DNA of 64,000 nt from Colletotrichum lupini (GCF_023278565.1 NC_064681.1:2914001-2978000), one strand, 5' to 3'; counted from the stretch's first letter, positions 35,101-49,343 are shown. Numbers and translations are program-made. The notes: generated by a model from the letters alone, not told the origin.

Positions 35101-38100
35101 ACGACGGCCCTTATTAATACTATTAAGTTAATTAAATATATAATAAGAAAGGAAAAGAGGCTAGATATAGTAATTATTAATAAGGAGGCCTAAATTTATT
35201 AAATAAGTAAAGATTTAACTTATAAGTAGGGTGATAAAAGAGGTAATATTATATTTATAAAAAGGATAAATATTAGTTAAGTAATTACTCTAAAAAAGAG
35301 CGTATTAAATCGTACGAATAATATAAAAGATCGAGAGTAATAAATAATAAAACTAGCCCTCGTTAGTTTAACTAATTCCTTATTATATATAAGGGTAGAT
35401 CTAGGGGTATAAAACTTAGTAATAGTAGTTAAAATAGCGGCCTAAAGTATATACCCTTTATAAAAGATTCGGAAAATAAGGAAGATCTTACCTCCTATAC
35501 TAATAAATTAAATTACGATAAAATTAACGATATTAACTACTCTTGTTTCGCCTTATTAGCTTCTAGAGGATATATAAGGCTAAATAAATAGAGGGTAATA
35601 AAAGCTCTTAATAAGTAAGCTTTTATTTATAGATAGTAAGGGAAGGTCCTTTAAATAATAGATACGGAGGTAATTAAAAAGGTAAATTTAATAGGGCTAA
35701 AGCTTATTCTCTTAATAATTAAAGAGAAGACGCTATTTCTCTTAATATTTAAAAAAGAAAAACATAATACTAAGTAAATCTAAGGGTAATTAGAGGGGTC
35801 CTTTTTATATTACTTAGATCCCTCGAATACTAAGCTTATATAAGTATTTTATATAAGCGAAAAATACGGCTTAAATAATTTTTATAAGATTATCCTAAAT
35901 ACTAGGGTATTATAATAGTTAATTAAAAAAAAGGGTAATTCTAAGCGCTATAAAAAATTACGTTAATAACACTTAATACGTTAATAGCGAGTATTACGAG
36001 GATTAGTTTCGGCCTAGGTAAGGAAATCGTCGCCCTAAGTATAATAAAAATAGAAACGTACTTCGGAACGATAACTTTCTATATTTTACTTATTAATACC
36101 CTATTTCTTTTATATCTAAAAAACATAGATTAACTAAGTATTATATTTAATAATATAAGGAATAGAATTTCTAGTAATAAGTACTTCGAAATAGTCAAAT
36201 AATAATAGGGGTATACGTTTATAAAGCTTATTAATAATACGAAGTTAATTAATTACTTAACGAAAAATAAGCTTAGAAAACTATATTAGAGATTTGGGTA
36301 CCCGTTAGTTACGAGGCTATATAACTTCTTAAAGTAATTAAGTAATAATAATATTAAAATAGGGGCGCTAGAGTAGTTAATAAAAGTATATTATTAATAC
36401 TAAATAAATACGTAAAGCCTATATAGATTTAAATTTAAATTACGTAATAAGGTTAATTTTAATCAGGAAATCGTTATTAATATTTTCTATTTAAATAGTC
36501 AGCTAGTAATATATATAATCGACGTAGCTATATCTTTCTAAGTAGGGTAATTCCTCCGGGATTTATAAATAAAAATAGTATAACTAGCCTTACGAAAAAG
36601 CTAGATTAATATATATTAGGGACTACTAAATAGTATTAAAACCGACGCTAATACTAGCTTTAAATTAGTAGAATTAGGGATAATATAAGGGCTTACGGTA
36701 TATAACTAAAAGTCGTACCCGTTAAAGCGCACTATAATATTAAAAAAATAAAAAGGGCATACCGGTAGTTAAAAAGGGCGTTTAGAATTATTAAAAAGGA
36801 AAATCCGGATTTTATTAATAACAAATGTCTCTAGATAGTACTTAAATATTATAACGATACTATAGGGCCTAACGGACTTATATTAACGCTATTAATATTT
36901 AGAGTATATTTAAAAACGACCTTAGCCTCGCTACTATTACTAAGTATAAGCTAACGAGCCTAAGTAGTTAAAAAAGTAATATAGGTACTACGCGAGGTAA
37001 ATATAAAAAAGTAAGTTAATAAAATAATTATTACGTATAATAGGCCCAATATAAGGGGTAATTTAAATATATTACTAAATTCGGATATATAAGTATAGCG
37101 CAAAATTACTTAATAATAGGCTAGGCTATATAAGTTAATTTCCGTTAACGAGCGCTCTTATATAGTTACGAGAGATCGTAACTAGCTACTTAAAATATTA
37201 ATTATAATAATTAAACCGTACTATATAGATCTTAATAAAGTAATTTTTAATTTATAAAAAGAAAAAGAGCTAGGGGAAACTATATAACTTATAATAGAGA
37301 TATAAAAAATTATCCTTAACGAAATCGTCGTAATAATATTAATAAATAACGAAGAAAAAGAAATTACTAAAAAAGTACTAATACTACTAGCAAGACGTTA
37401 TAAAACACCACGACGATAAGCCCTAATATAGTAATTTATTACTAACGACGAGGTAATTAATACTTTTTATATAATAAAAAAGAAAGCCGATTTCGAGCTA
37501 GTAATTAAACTACGTAAAAAAAGCGTAATTATAACTACTAAAAAGCCGTATAAAAGATTAGATCTTATTAAAATAAATACTCTTTATAATCGAGGGGTTT
37601 ATTAATTTATTTTATATAACTTAAAAAAATATATAAACCTCCGCATATTTAAATTATAAATAGTTCGTAAAATTAAAAAGAAAGGAATACCCTAGCTATA
37701 TAAAAAGTCTAAATACGTAATTTAGAAGTACGGTAATATTAAAAAAGTAACGTTACTTATATAATTACCTACTATATAGCGCTATAGCTAATAATTAATA
37801 ATAATATTAATAATATCGCTACGGAAAAAGGGATACGAGATTTAAAGCTATAATATTACTTAGGCCTATACCTAATCGGCTATAGGGCTTATAAAAAAAG
37901 TCCTAGCCTATTTACCAAAAGAAATAGCTAGTAAGTACTTAAAAAGTACGATTATTAAAGTGCTTGAGCTATTATATAGGCTCGTAAAATCGGGTACTTA
38001 TTAATAAGCTATTTATTACGATTCTTATATTAATTAATTATTAATAATTATTTTTATATACGACCCGTGCCTACTAGTTACGGAATATAAAAGTAATTAA

Positions 38101-39185
38101 TTTAAAATCGTCGGAATATAAACCGACGATATATTAAGCTTATTTAATATTAACTTTATAAAAAAAGAGGATAAAGAGCTTTAAAAAGCGGGCTTCGTAA
38201 TAAAGCTAAAAGAGGTCTTTATAATAAATACCCCCTTTGTATTTAATAACGGGATTTTTATAATTAAAAAGGAAACTATTATTTTTTAATAAAAGGGGTA
38301 GAGCAAAAAGATTAACCTTATTAATTTAAATATAATTAACGTTAAGAAGCGGTATAAAACTAAGCTCGCGCGAGGGGTATATATTATAAGTATTTATTAA
38401 CTTAAGGCGACTTTTAATTATATTAAGGTAATATAAGTTATAAATCTAATTAAATAAGATATCAAAGTACTTAATAAGTAACTTAAGTAATAATAAACAA
38501 ATCTTAATTAAAGTCTTGTTTATTACCTAATCAACCTTATAATTAATAAGCTCTACGTCTTTGTTAATAAGTTATTTATAAATAATAATGACCTTATTTC
38601 GTAATTAGGGTATATTATTATCCTAGCTAATAAGAGTATAAATAAGAGCGAATTTACTATATACGGTAATATAATCTACTACTCGTTAACTAAAAATAAA
38701 TAAGTAATAAGAAGTATATTAGTATTAGAAATTTATAATATAGTTAACGGCGTTAACCTCTTTTATATAATTTTAATAACGCTAAAAAGAATTACTAATC
38801 AAATTAGCCTTTTACTTATTTTAATAGTTATTTATACTAATTCCTACTCGCTATATAAATACTTTATTAAATTAAGAACGACGAAAGAAAAAAGGCTTAT
38901 AATTAATATTATAACCCTTAAATAATCGTATAAAAAGCGCAAAATACTTAAGATCCGTTAGATTAATAATAAAAATAACCTCGCAAACGCTTTTATAAAA
39001 TTAATACTAAATAAAAGATTAGAATAATTCGTAAGTAATAAAAAAGTTATTATATAAATAAAGGGATAGGTTATATAAAAAGAGTAAAGAAAAAGAGGAA
39101 AAAGAAACGACTTAATAAACGGGCCCGAGGTTAAATTATACCTCTAACCGTAGTAGTTAAATTAATAAAAAAAAGAAAAAGTTAG

Positions 39186-39390
39186 TATTAAATTAGAAAT
39201 CTAATTTAATTACGGTATATAGCTAACTATATAGGGGCTAATCAGGGGCCTTATTTACGATTATCGTAACTAGCCTAACTTATAATTAGACCCTCCTTTT
39301 TATACTTATTACGTAGATATTTATATAGTTTAATTAATCTTTTCGTTAATTACGGTTCGAACTAACTACCCTGTAATAGGGATACTAATA
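39186..39390 (+). repeat. 3' LTR of Copia copy 3
   Basis: 205 bp, preceded by a purine-rich tract (AAAAAAAGAAAAAGTTAG, ending 39185), the expected plus-strand priming site. The right duplication GTAGC follows. Confidence 0.95.
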
Positions 39391-39395
39391 GTAGC

Positions 39396-41115
39396 CCCGA
39401 AAGCTGCCCAGATTCGTGATTGCGAAGGACGAAGCTGTATGCATATCGCCACCGGTCTACAGTCACCACAAATATTAGAGATGCTGCTTATCGAAAACTG
39501 TGAGCACAACCAATTAATAGACAATTTGGGATTGGATGCGATGTGTCATGCCGCGGACCGAGGAGCTGCTGCAATGATAGATATTCTATCCAAGTTCGGG
39601 GTTCCACCTAGCGGCATTGCGGGCAGTTCCTACGACCCACTATGGTTGGCAGCGGCTAATGGGTGCTCCTATTTCTTCCGAGAACTTCTCAATCGCGGAA
39701 TTGATGTTGGAAAAGATCTGAGACGACGTTGTGGTCTTCACGGCGCGGATGCACTCAATGTGGCTGCTATGAATGGGAACATGGAGGTGACTTACATCCT
39801 GCTACAACTGGGCGCAGATCCAACCACAACTAACCGTTTGGGCCTATCCGCTATTGACCATGCTGTCAGTTTTACTTTTCTTCAGTCGGTTTTTAGGGAT
39901 TGGCTCCCAACATCTCGCTCTCTACCTATTAAACCCCATCCGCAAGCTCTTCGGTCGGCTATTATCGAAGATTGCAACAGGTTTACAAGTATGGATGCGA
40001 AAGACTTCACAAAGCCACATCACAGTCATATCTGGCAAGCCCTGCAAGAAAATCTTATTCTTTTCAACTCAGACACAAGCCGACAACAACTGCAACTCCT
40101 TGTTGCCATCCAGTATCAGGCTACTCCAAGTCTATTTGACTGCTTCTACAGATGTGACTCGTGGGAGAACAAGAACCCTGGCAGCACTTACTTTATACAT
40201 TACGGGGAAATTGGTTGCACTACGCTTTGCAGTCAATGCCATCAAGATCACATGAGCTGTGTGGACATGGAGAGTGGCCAAACTCCCTTACTCAAGTTTT
40301 GCTTCAATGAGTTGGAGAGGACTATTCTGCCTGTACTAGAGGTGCTACAAACCTCGTGGAATCAAAAAGCCGATACGCTTTGGAAAGGCCTGAATTCCTT
40401 AGGATTTATCACCCGTTGGCTCAAAGCAATCACATATGCGTACCCCAGGTGCGTCAAGAGAAGTGGGTTTTCCGCGCGATTTTCTACTCTTAACTTCCGT
40501 GGCTGGAGGTTGGCCGAAGTCCTCCAGCGAGTCCAAATGTCCGAACTGTTTCGATCTGGAACAAGGGACTGTTCCGAAGTTGAGCTGAGAAAACGAGAAG
40601 TCTTCGACAGCAAACTCAAGCACGACCTTTCCAAGCTCATCCCATTAGCAAGCAGATACATCGAAATTCCTCACTTTTACGACCCAGGGGATAAGTATAT
40701 CGAATTCCCTAGTACAAGTGCCTCGTCGCCCGAATTAGGCCATTATTTTGATGAGCAAGGTCAATTATGCAGTAAAGTTTTCGAAGAGATATCAGATCAT
40801 TATGCAGGCCTAGATCCGAGCAGCATGGGCGAGCACACCGATACAGACTTAGGGGCTTCTCGTGAAAATGAAGCAAAGTCACCAGCTAATTCATCGAGTC
40901 AAGGGCTTGAGTCCGGTGAGCCTTTTGAAACAGAGTTCGAAATTATGCGCAGAATGTTAGGGCGTGACATCACGAGCTTTCTAGCAATCTTCATCTCGTC
41001 CGGTCAAAAGGAATCCATTCTTCGCAATAGTGCTGGAGAAATTCTGGGCAAGATCTCGTCTGTCTACTTAAAACGTAGAGTCTGTACAAGAGGTAAACGG
41101 AAAGTATGCCCGTGA
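39396..41115 (+). pseudogene. NACHT-ankyrin gene, segment 3: last ankyrin repeats and C-terminal region
   Basis: Last piece, about residues 1397-1969, in frame with segment 2 when copy 3 and one GTAGC are removed; ends with TGA at 41113-41115. The first ~150 residues hold three or four more ankyrin-like repeats (GRSCMHIATGLQSPQILEML; ALNVAAMNGNMEVTYILLQL; LGLSAIDHAV). The remaining ~420 residues are not repeats. Near residue 1655-1685 there is a Cys/His cluster (CFYRCDSWENKNPG, then CTTLCSQCHQDHMSC) that may bind zinc. A Trp-rich helical part follows, then an acidic, Ser-rich stretch and a basic tail (KRRVCTRGKRKVCP). I do not recognise this C-terminal domain. The intact frame shows that the whole gene was functional shortly before the insertions. 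Confidence 0.9.
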
Positions 41116-41916
41116 ACAGTAGGAGACCATAGGCTTTGCGTGGAGAGATCGTCTCCCTCATGAGATGAGCCGTGTCAGATGAAGTTACGAGAGGCATTGT
41201 GGCTATGGTTCTTCCAGAAGAATGGCTGCACGAACGCCAAAGTGCCAAACCGGCGTGGGAAGAACCGACAGTTTATACGTGACGTCGCGAAAGTCAGTTT
41301 GTCACAGATGGTGATGCCCAAAGAGGCACGCTGTAGTCATTCGGGTTTGAGGACGCGAACTCCTTATGCAGACTCCCGAAGGAACGCAATTTGTCGGGTC
41401 TGGGAGTTACCGCAAACGGCATTCGCTGTGGTGATGGAAAGTTGGTAACTAGAAGCGGTTCCCCACGTGCCATGGAAGCTTCCCACCATTGTGCTACGAC
41501 GTGGATTCCTAAAAAGGTAACTAGCTCATTGCGAGCAGTCTTAGCCGTCAGCTCTATGGGGTGACACTCAGACCACCACCACCACCACTTAACTACTGGA
41601 AGTTGAGGGCAATCGACGAATCTGTAGCAACGATGCTTTATGAGCCTCGAGAGTACGGCCACCATAAGCCACGTTACACATGTGCAGCGACAAGAATACG
41701 CAAGACAAAGATCGATAACGACTAAATGGCAGGTCGTCTACATAAGGTTTAGCTATAGTTAGTCCCGATGACCATATGTACTTTGGCCTGATAAATGAGT
41801 GAGGCAATAATTATATTAGCGATTATGAATATTATATATAAGATAATATTTAGAATCGTTGCTTGAAAAGGTTAAGCTATTCAAATACTAAAATGCCAAG
41901 CATGCGGTAAGTAATT
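41116..41916. other. 3' flank of the NACHT-ankyrin gene; no gene seen
   Basis: Normal composition to about 41800, then AT-rich (41806-41916) up to Copia copy 4. Open frames of 72-123 codons on both strands show no recognisable product. A CAC/CCA run near 41572-41590 is a short microsatellite. Confidence 0.5.
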
Positions 41917-41921
41917 AATCT
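41917..41921. repeat. 5-bp target-site duplication, left (Copia copy 4)
   Basis: AATCT here against GATCT at 49629-49633. The single G-to-A difference is what RIP at the element edge would do. Confidence 0.7.
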
Positions 41922-42126
41922 TATTAGTATCCCTATTATAGGGTAGTTAGTTCGAACCGTAGTTAATAAAGAGATTAATTAAACTATATAAATATTTACG
42001 TAGTAAGTATAAAAAGGAGGTTCTAACTATAGGTTAGGCTAGCTATAATAATTATAAATAGGGCCCCTAATTAGCCCCTATATAGTTAACTATATACTAC
42101 GGTTAAATTAGATTTCTAATTTAATA
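41922..42126 (-). repeat. 3' LTR of Copia copy 4
   Basis: 205 bp, TATTAGTATCCC...TTTAATA on plus, heavily RIP-mutated. Confidence 0.94.
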
Positions 42127-45100
42127 CTAACTTTTTCTTTTTTTTATTAATTTAACTACTACGGTTAGAGGTATAATTTAACCTCGGGCCCGTTTATTAA
42201 GTCGTTTCTTTTTCCTCTTTTTCTTTACTCTTTTTATATAACCTATCCCTTTATTTATATAATAACTTTTTTATTACTTACGAATTATTCTAATCTTTTA
42301 TTTAGTATTAATTTTATAAAAGCGTTTGCGAGGTTATTTTTATTATTAATCTAACGGATCTTAAGTATTTTACGCTTTTTATATAATTACTTAAGGGCTA
42401 TTATATTAATTATAAGCCTCTTTTCCTTCGTCGTTTTTAATTTAACGAGGTATTTATATAGTAAGTAAGAATCGGTATAAATAACTATTAGAATAAGTAA
42501 AAAGCTAATTCGATTAGTAATCTTCTTTAGTATTATTAAAATCGTATAAGAGAGGTTAACGCTATTAATTATATTATAAACCTTTAATGCTAGTATACTT
42601 CTTATTACTTACTTATTTTTAGGTAATAAGTAATAAATTATATTACTATATATAGTAAATTCGCTCTCGCTTATACTCTCGTTAACTAAGATAATAATAT
42701 ACCCTAATTATAAAATAAAGTTATTATTATTTATAAATAACTTATTAATAAAAATATAGAGCTTACTAATTATAAAGTTAATTAGGTAATAAACGAGACC
42801 TCGATCGAGATTCGTTCATTACTACTTAAGCTACTTATTAAGTACCTCGATATCTCGTTTAATTAGATTTATAACTTATACTACCCTAGCGTAATTAAAA
42901 GTCGCCTTAAGCTAATAAATACTTATAATATATACCCCTTATATAAGCTTAGTTTGATATTACTTTTTAATATTGATTATATTTAGATCGATAAGGTTAA
43001 TTTTCTTACCCTACCCCTTTTATTAAAAAATAATAGTTTCCTTTTTAATTATAAAACTCCCGCTATTAAATACTAGGGGGGTATTTATTATAAAGACCTC
43101 TTTTAGCTTTGTTACGAAGCCCGCTTTTTAAAGCTCCTTATCCTCTTTTTTTATAAAGTTAATATTAAATAGGCCTAATATATCGTTAGTTTATATTCTA
43201 ACGATCTTAAATTAATTACCTTTATACTCCGTAACTAATAAGTACGGGTCGTATATAAAAATAACTATTAATAGTTAATTAATATAAAAATCGTAATATA
43301 TAGCTTACTAATAGGTACCTAATTCTATAAGCCTATATAGTAGCTTAAGTACTTTAATCATCGTACCTTCTAAGTACTTACTAACTATTTCCTTTAGTAA
43401 ATAGGCCAGGATTTTCTTTATAAACCCTATAGCTAATTAAGTATAGGCCTAAGTAATATTATAGCTCTAAATCTTATGTCCCTTCTTCCGTAGTAATACT
43501 ATTAGTACTATTATTAATCGTTAGCTATAATACTATATAATAAGCGATTATATAGATAGCGTTACTTTTTTAATATCGCTATACCCCTAAATTACGTATT
43601 TAGACTTCTTATATAGCTAAGGTATTCCTTTTTTTTTAATTTTACGAACTGTTTATAATTTAAATATGCGGAGGTTTATATATTTTTTTAAGTTATATAA
43701 AATAAATTAATAAACCTCTCGATTATAAAGAGTATTTATTTTAATAAAATCTAATCCCTTATACGGCTTTTTAATAATTATAATTATACTTTCTTTATAT
43801 AGTTTAACTATTAGCTCGAAATCGGCTTTCTCTTTTACTATATAAAAAGTATTAATTACCTCGTTACTAATAATAAATTACCGCGTTAAGGCTTACCGTT
43901 ATAGTCTTTTATAATATCTCGCTAGTAATATTAATACCCTTTTAGCAATTTCCTTTTCTTTATCGTTTATTAATATTACTACGATAACTTTATTAAAAAT
44001 AATTTCCTATACCTCTACCGCAGGTTATATAATTTCCCTTAGCTCTTCTTTTCTTTATAAGTTAAAAATCACTTTATTAAGATCTATATAATACGGTTTA
44101 ACTACCGTAATTAATACTTTAAGTAGCTAGTTATAATCTTTTATAACTATATAAGAGCGCTCGTTAATAAAAATTAACTTATATAGCCTAGCCTATTATT
44201 AGGTAATTTCGCGCTATACTCGTATATCCGAATTTAGTAGTATATTTAGATTATCCCCTATGTCAGGCCTATTATACGTAGTAATTACCTCGTTAACTTA
44301 CCTTTTTGCGCTTACTTCGCGCAGTGCCCGTATTACTTTTTTAATTACTTAGGCTCGTTAGCTTACGCTTAGTAATAGTAATAAGGCTAAGGTCGTTCTT
44401 AAATATACTCTAAATACTAATAGCGTTAATATAAGTCCGTTAGGCCCTATAGTATCGTTATAATATTTAAGTACTATTTAGAAGTATTTATTATTAATAA
44501 AATCCGGATTTTCCTTTTTAATAATTCTAAACGCCCTTTTTAACTACTAGTATACCCTTTTTACCTTTTTAATACTATAATACGCTTTAACGAGTATAAC
44601 TTTTAGCTATATACCATAGGCCGTTATATTATCCCTAAATCTTATTAACTTAAAGCTAATACTAGCGTTAGTTTTAATACCGTCTAGTAGTCCTTAATAT
44701 ATATCGATCTAGCTTTTTTATAGGGCTACTTATGCTATTTTTACTTATAAATCCTAAAAGAATTACCCTACTTAAAAAGATATAGCTACGTTAATTATAT
44801 ATAATACTAGCTAACTATTTAAATAAAAAATATTAATAACGATTTCCTAGTTAAAGTTAAGCTTATTACGCAATTTAAACTTAAATCTGCGTAGGCTCTA
44901 CGTATTTATTTAACATTAATAATATACTTTTATTAACTACTCTAGCGCCCCTATTTCGATATTATTATTACTTAATTACTTTCAGAAGTTATATAGCCTT
45001 ATAACTAACGGGTACCTAAATCTCTAATATAATTTTCTAAACTTACTTTCCGTTAAGTAATTAATTAACTTCGTATCGTTAATAAGCTTTATAAATATAT

Positions 45101-48100
45101 ACCCCTATCGTCGTTTAACTATTTTAAAATACTTATTACTAAAAGTTCTATTCCTTATATTATTAAATATAATACCTAGTCGATCTGTATCTTTTAAATA
45201 TAAGAGAAATAGGGTATTAACGGGTAAAATATAAAAAGTTATTATTTTAAAATACGTCTCTACTTTTATTATACTTAGGGTAACGATTTCCTTACTTAGG
45301 CTAAAACTAAACCTTATAATACCCGCTATTAACGTATTAAATATTACTAATACGATTTTTTTTAGCGCTTAGAATTACCCTTTTCTTCTAGTTAACTATT
45401 ATAATACTTTAGTATTTAAAATAATCTTATAAGAATTATCTAGGCCGTACTTTTTACTCGCATAAAATACTTATATAAGCTTAGTATTTAAGGGATTTAA
45501 GTAGTATAAAAAAGACCCCTCTAGCTACCCCTAGATTTACTTAGTACTATATTCTTTTTTTTTAAATATTAAAAAAAATAGCGTCTTCTTTTTGATTATT
45601 AAAAGAATAGGCTTCGGCCCTATTAAATTCGCCCTTTTAGCCGCTTCTATATTTATTATTTAAAGGACCTTCCCTTATTATTTATAAATAAAAGCCTATT
45701 TATTAAGAACTTTTATTACCTTTTATTTATTAAGCCTCATATATTTTCTAGAGGCTAACGGGGTAAAAAAAGAGTAATTAATATCGTTAATTTCGTTATA
45801 ATTTAATTCGTTAGTATAGGAGGTAAGATCTTTTTTATTTTCTAAATCTTTTATAGGGGGTATATATTTTAAGCCGCTATTTTAACTACTATTACTAAGT
45901 TCTATACCCCTAGATCTACCCTTATATATAATAAGGAATCAGTTAAACTAATAAGGGGTAGTTTTACCGTTTACTACCCTTAACTTTTTATACTATTTAT
46001 ACGATTTAGTACGCTCTTTTTTAAAATAGTTACTTAACTAATATTTATCCTTTTTATAAATATAATATTACTTCTTTTATTACCTTACTTATAAGTTAAA
46101 TCTTCACTTATTTAACGAATCTAAGCCTCTTTATTAACAATTACCGTATTTAGCTTTTCTTTTTCTTATTATACGTTTAATTAACTTAATATTATTAATA
46201 AGGGCCGTCGTATACTTAGAGGTAGGTTTAGTATAGTATTCTTATTTTAATATTAAAACTAAATCTTAGCTTTAAGTAGAGCGTTTTATAGTTTTCGGGT
46301 ACTTAGTATAGGGTTATTTTTATTTTTAGTATACGCTAGACTACGGTATAAAAATATCCGACTTTCTACTTATTTATTCCCTTATTTAGCTAGGTTTTTA
46401 TTAGCTTATTAATTTAATTAATAAGCTTTTCGAAGATTTTTACTCGCGATTTACCCTTTATTATCCTAGTTATAAATATAAAAAAAATCGCTCATAGCTT
46501 AGATAGGAGCTCTAGGTTCTTATTATAAGTCTTAAAGCGGCTTTAGATTACGTTAATTATACTAAAAAAGTCGTTTTAATTAAGATTACGTACTGCTTTA
46601 TAATAATAATTAGAGGCTTTACTTATAAATACGATATTAATTACTAAATAGTACTAATATTCCCTAATTTTAACTTTTTCGTAATAATTATGAAATATCG
46701 TTAGGGTTTTTTATAAGACCTTATACTTCCACCTAAAGCATAATTTCTTTTTTAAAAAAATCTTTTTAAAGTTTATAAATTACTTCGTATTTACCGTTAG
46801 ATTTTTAATATTTATATATAATCCTTACGTTACTACGTATTATTAATAACTTTAGGTCGTTTACTTCCTTTTTTATTAACTAATCGGTACCGAACTTTAT
46901 ATTAGTAGTAGTAACGAGTTATAAATCGAATTAAGCAGAATTATTAATTATCGTATTTTTAGTATTATATTTTACCCCGGTATATCCTTTTATAATAATA
47001 GATTTCTATTAGTAATTATAAAGAGGAAATCTAGGTCGTTTACCCTTTTTTTAAATTTATTAAAGCGATTATACGCTTTATTAACTTATACTTAGTTTTA
47101 TAATACGAATTCCTCTTCTATAATTATCTTTATTAGTATTTCGTATAGCTTTTATAATTATAATTATATTAGTAATACCCCTCGTTTATGAAAGAATTTA
47201 TTAACTATTTTTATAATTCCTAAGCTTACGCTCGTAAACTATTTATTTAGTTAGTAACTAAGGTTATTTACGATCTCATAAAATAGGAGTTACCCCTATA
47301 GCCCCTTTTTCTTATAAACCTTAGTTAAATAAATTAATACCGCGTTAATTTATTTATTATTAAGCTAATTCATAATTTTATATATTTACGTCCCTTAATA
47401 ATCTAGGTTAATATTTACTTATTTATAAGGGATTAAGATTCTATTTAGGATTAGGTTTTATCCTCTTTTTTTTTACTTTAACTCGCTAAGGGTCGTGCTC
47501 TAGCTTATACTTATATTAATAATTACTAGCGTATTCAATTTTAATAAGAATATATTTAATCTACGTACTAGTTATAATAAATCCGTACTTTTATTACTTA
47601 ATAAATTTATTAAAGTCTAAAAGATTCCCGCTTCTTCTCGCTATTTTATTACTACTCTTATTTTTACTATTTTTAATAATTACTATTACCTTTTTAAAAC
47701 GCTAACTATCGTACTTATTAAAATCCTCTTTTTTATTTAATATAAAAGGGTAGGTTTTAATAATTCCTTTTTATAATAGTAATAATAAACGTTTATATTA
47801 TTATAAAAAGATATAATAATTAGTCTCGGGATCTTTATTAATTACCGATTTTTACTATCCTATATACTTTTAGCCTCCTAAGCCTCGTACTCTCTATAAT
47901 TTTTAAATAGCTTCTTTCTTTAACTTACTTCTTTTAGAATAATATTCTATAAAAATAATTAAAAATAAACGTTAAGTAGTTTATAAAAGAGCTATATAAG
48001 TTATTAAGAACTATATAAGCTATTAAGTATAGTTAACGAAATTAAGCCCTTTTCTTTATAAAATTATAAATTTTAAAAACTTATTAAAAGTACTTACTTA

Positions 48101-49137
48101 TTGCTTATACGTAGTAGGGTTAAATACTTTAAAAATCTTATTTTTTATAGCCTCTTAGTACCTTATTTTATATTTTTTTAAATAGTTTTTTTTATAACTT
48201 ATTTATAGTTAAGTAATTATTACTTACTAGCGATCCCTTTTATTACTTAGTTAATTTTTTAAAATCAATAATCTTATACTAAAAGCTAATATAAACAGAA
48301 GCCCTTTAGCGGCCCTTTAAAAAATTCTTTTTTTTCTTCTTAGATCCTTATTTTTCTAGCCTTTTCTTAAGCTAATAATAACTCTAGCGGGAGGTTATAA
48401 AACTATTTTCAAATAGCCGCCTTTTTTTTAAATTAATTTCTAAGATCCGTAATACTCTTAACTCGATATTATTAAAACCTTTAAATCCCTTCTTTTTTTA
48501 TTAAACCGTCCCTTATATTATATTTTTAAGTAATACCTAGGGGGTAGTTAAGGGAGCTATAAGGAGGTTATTTAGATCGCGGGCTTAAGGTTATATTTAT
48601 AAAATCCTCGTAGTAATAGACTTTTCTATATATTATAAATCTTTTAACTTAATAACTCCTATAGGGTTACTTTCGCTACTAAGTAAGAATATCTACGTTT
48701 AGAAATCCCCTTTTTTAATTACGTAATACTCTTTTATATTATATTATTAAGCTCGTTCGTTATACTAATTAATTAAGTAAGTTGTCGTTATATAAGTATT
48801 TCTTTTTACTAATTTAACTAGTTAATTTCTAATTGCGGGCTAGCTATAAAAAAGTCGTTTAATAAAAAAGCTACTCGGGGCGATAATAAAAAGCTAGTTA
48901 TTTAAGTAGTTTTATTAATTAATATAGTTTAATATAATAAACGTCGATCTCTCGTAAGTAATAAAGGGCTATAATTACTTAATTCCGTACGGTATTCGAG
49001 AATCGCCTCTTTTTTCGTTTACTTCTATAAGGTTAATTAATATAAATCTCTTATCCCGTATAGTATTAAAAGGTCGTCTCTTCTATATAGTAAGATACCT
49101 TATTAATTTATAATAATAAAATTTAATTACTAATTAG

Positions 49138-49343
49138 TATTAGTATCCTTATTATAGAGGAGTTAGTTCGAACTATAATTAACAAAAAGAATTAATTAAA
49201 TTATATAAATATCTGCGTAATAAGTATAAAAAAGAGGTTCTAATTATAAGTTAAGCTAGCTACGATAATCGTAAATAGGGCCCCTAATTGGCCCCTACGC
49301 AGTCGGCTATATACCGCGGTTAAATTAGACTTCTAATCCAACA
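49138..49343 (-). repeat. Inner 5' LTR of Copia copy 4 (LTR-A)
   Basis: 206 bp, preceded on plus by the complete LTR-proximal leader and followed by an 80-bp partial leader instead of host DNA. It ends TCCAACA, keeping the CA. Confidence 0.92.

Larger units (their letters stand above)
31970..39390 (+). mobile_element. Ty1/copia LTR retrotransposon, copy 3, inside the NACHT-ankyrin gene (plus strand)
   Basis: 7421 bp with 205-bp LTRs and perfect GTAGC duplications; the only full copy in plus orientation. Order on plus: leader and gag (to about 35.3 kb), protease (about 35.98-36.15 kb), integrase (36.3-36.8 kb), reverse transcriptase (37.8-38.3 kb, with ACCGACGAT for TDD near 38122), RNase H (38.55-38.93 kb), purine tract and 3' LTR. 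Very heavily RIP-mutated: CpG as well as CpA sites are changed and no open frame is left. It keeps a leader segment of a few hundred bases (33040-33480) that copies 1 and 2 have lost in whole or in part. Confidence 0.97.

Noticed and set aside
22700..39390. Idea that the Copia copies in the NLR gene are spliced out as giant introns
   Set aside because: The borders are exact element ends with target duplications and no GT-AG splice consensus; transposon insertion explains them fully.
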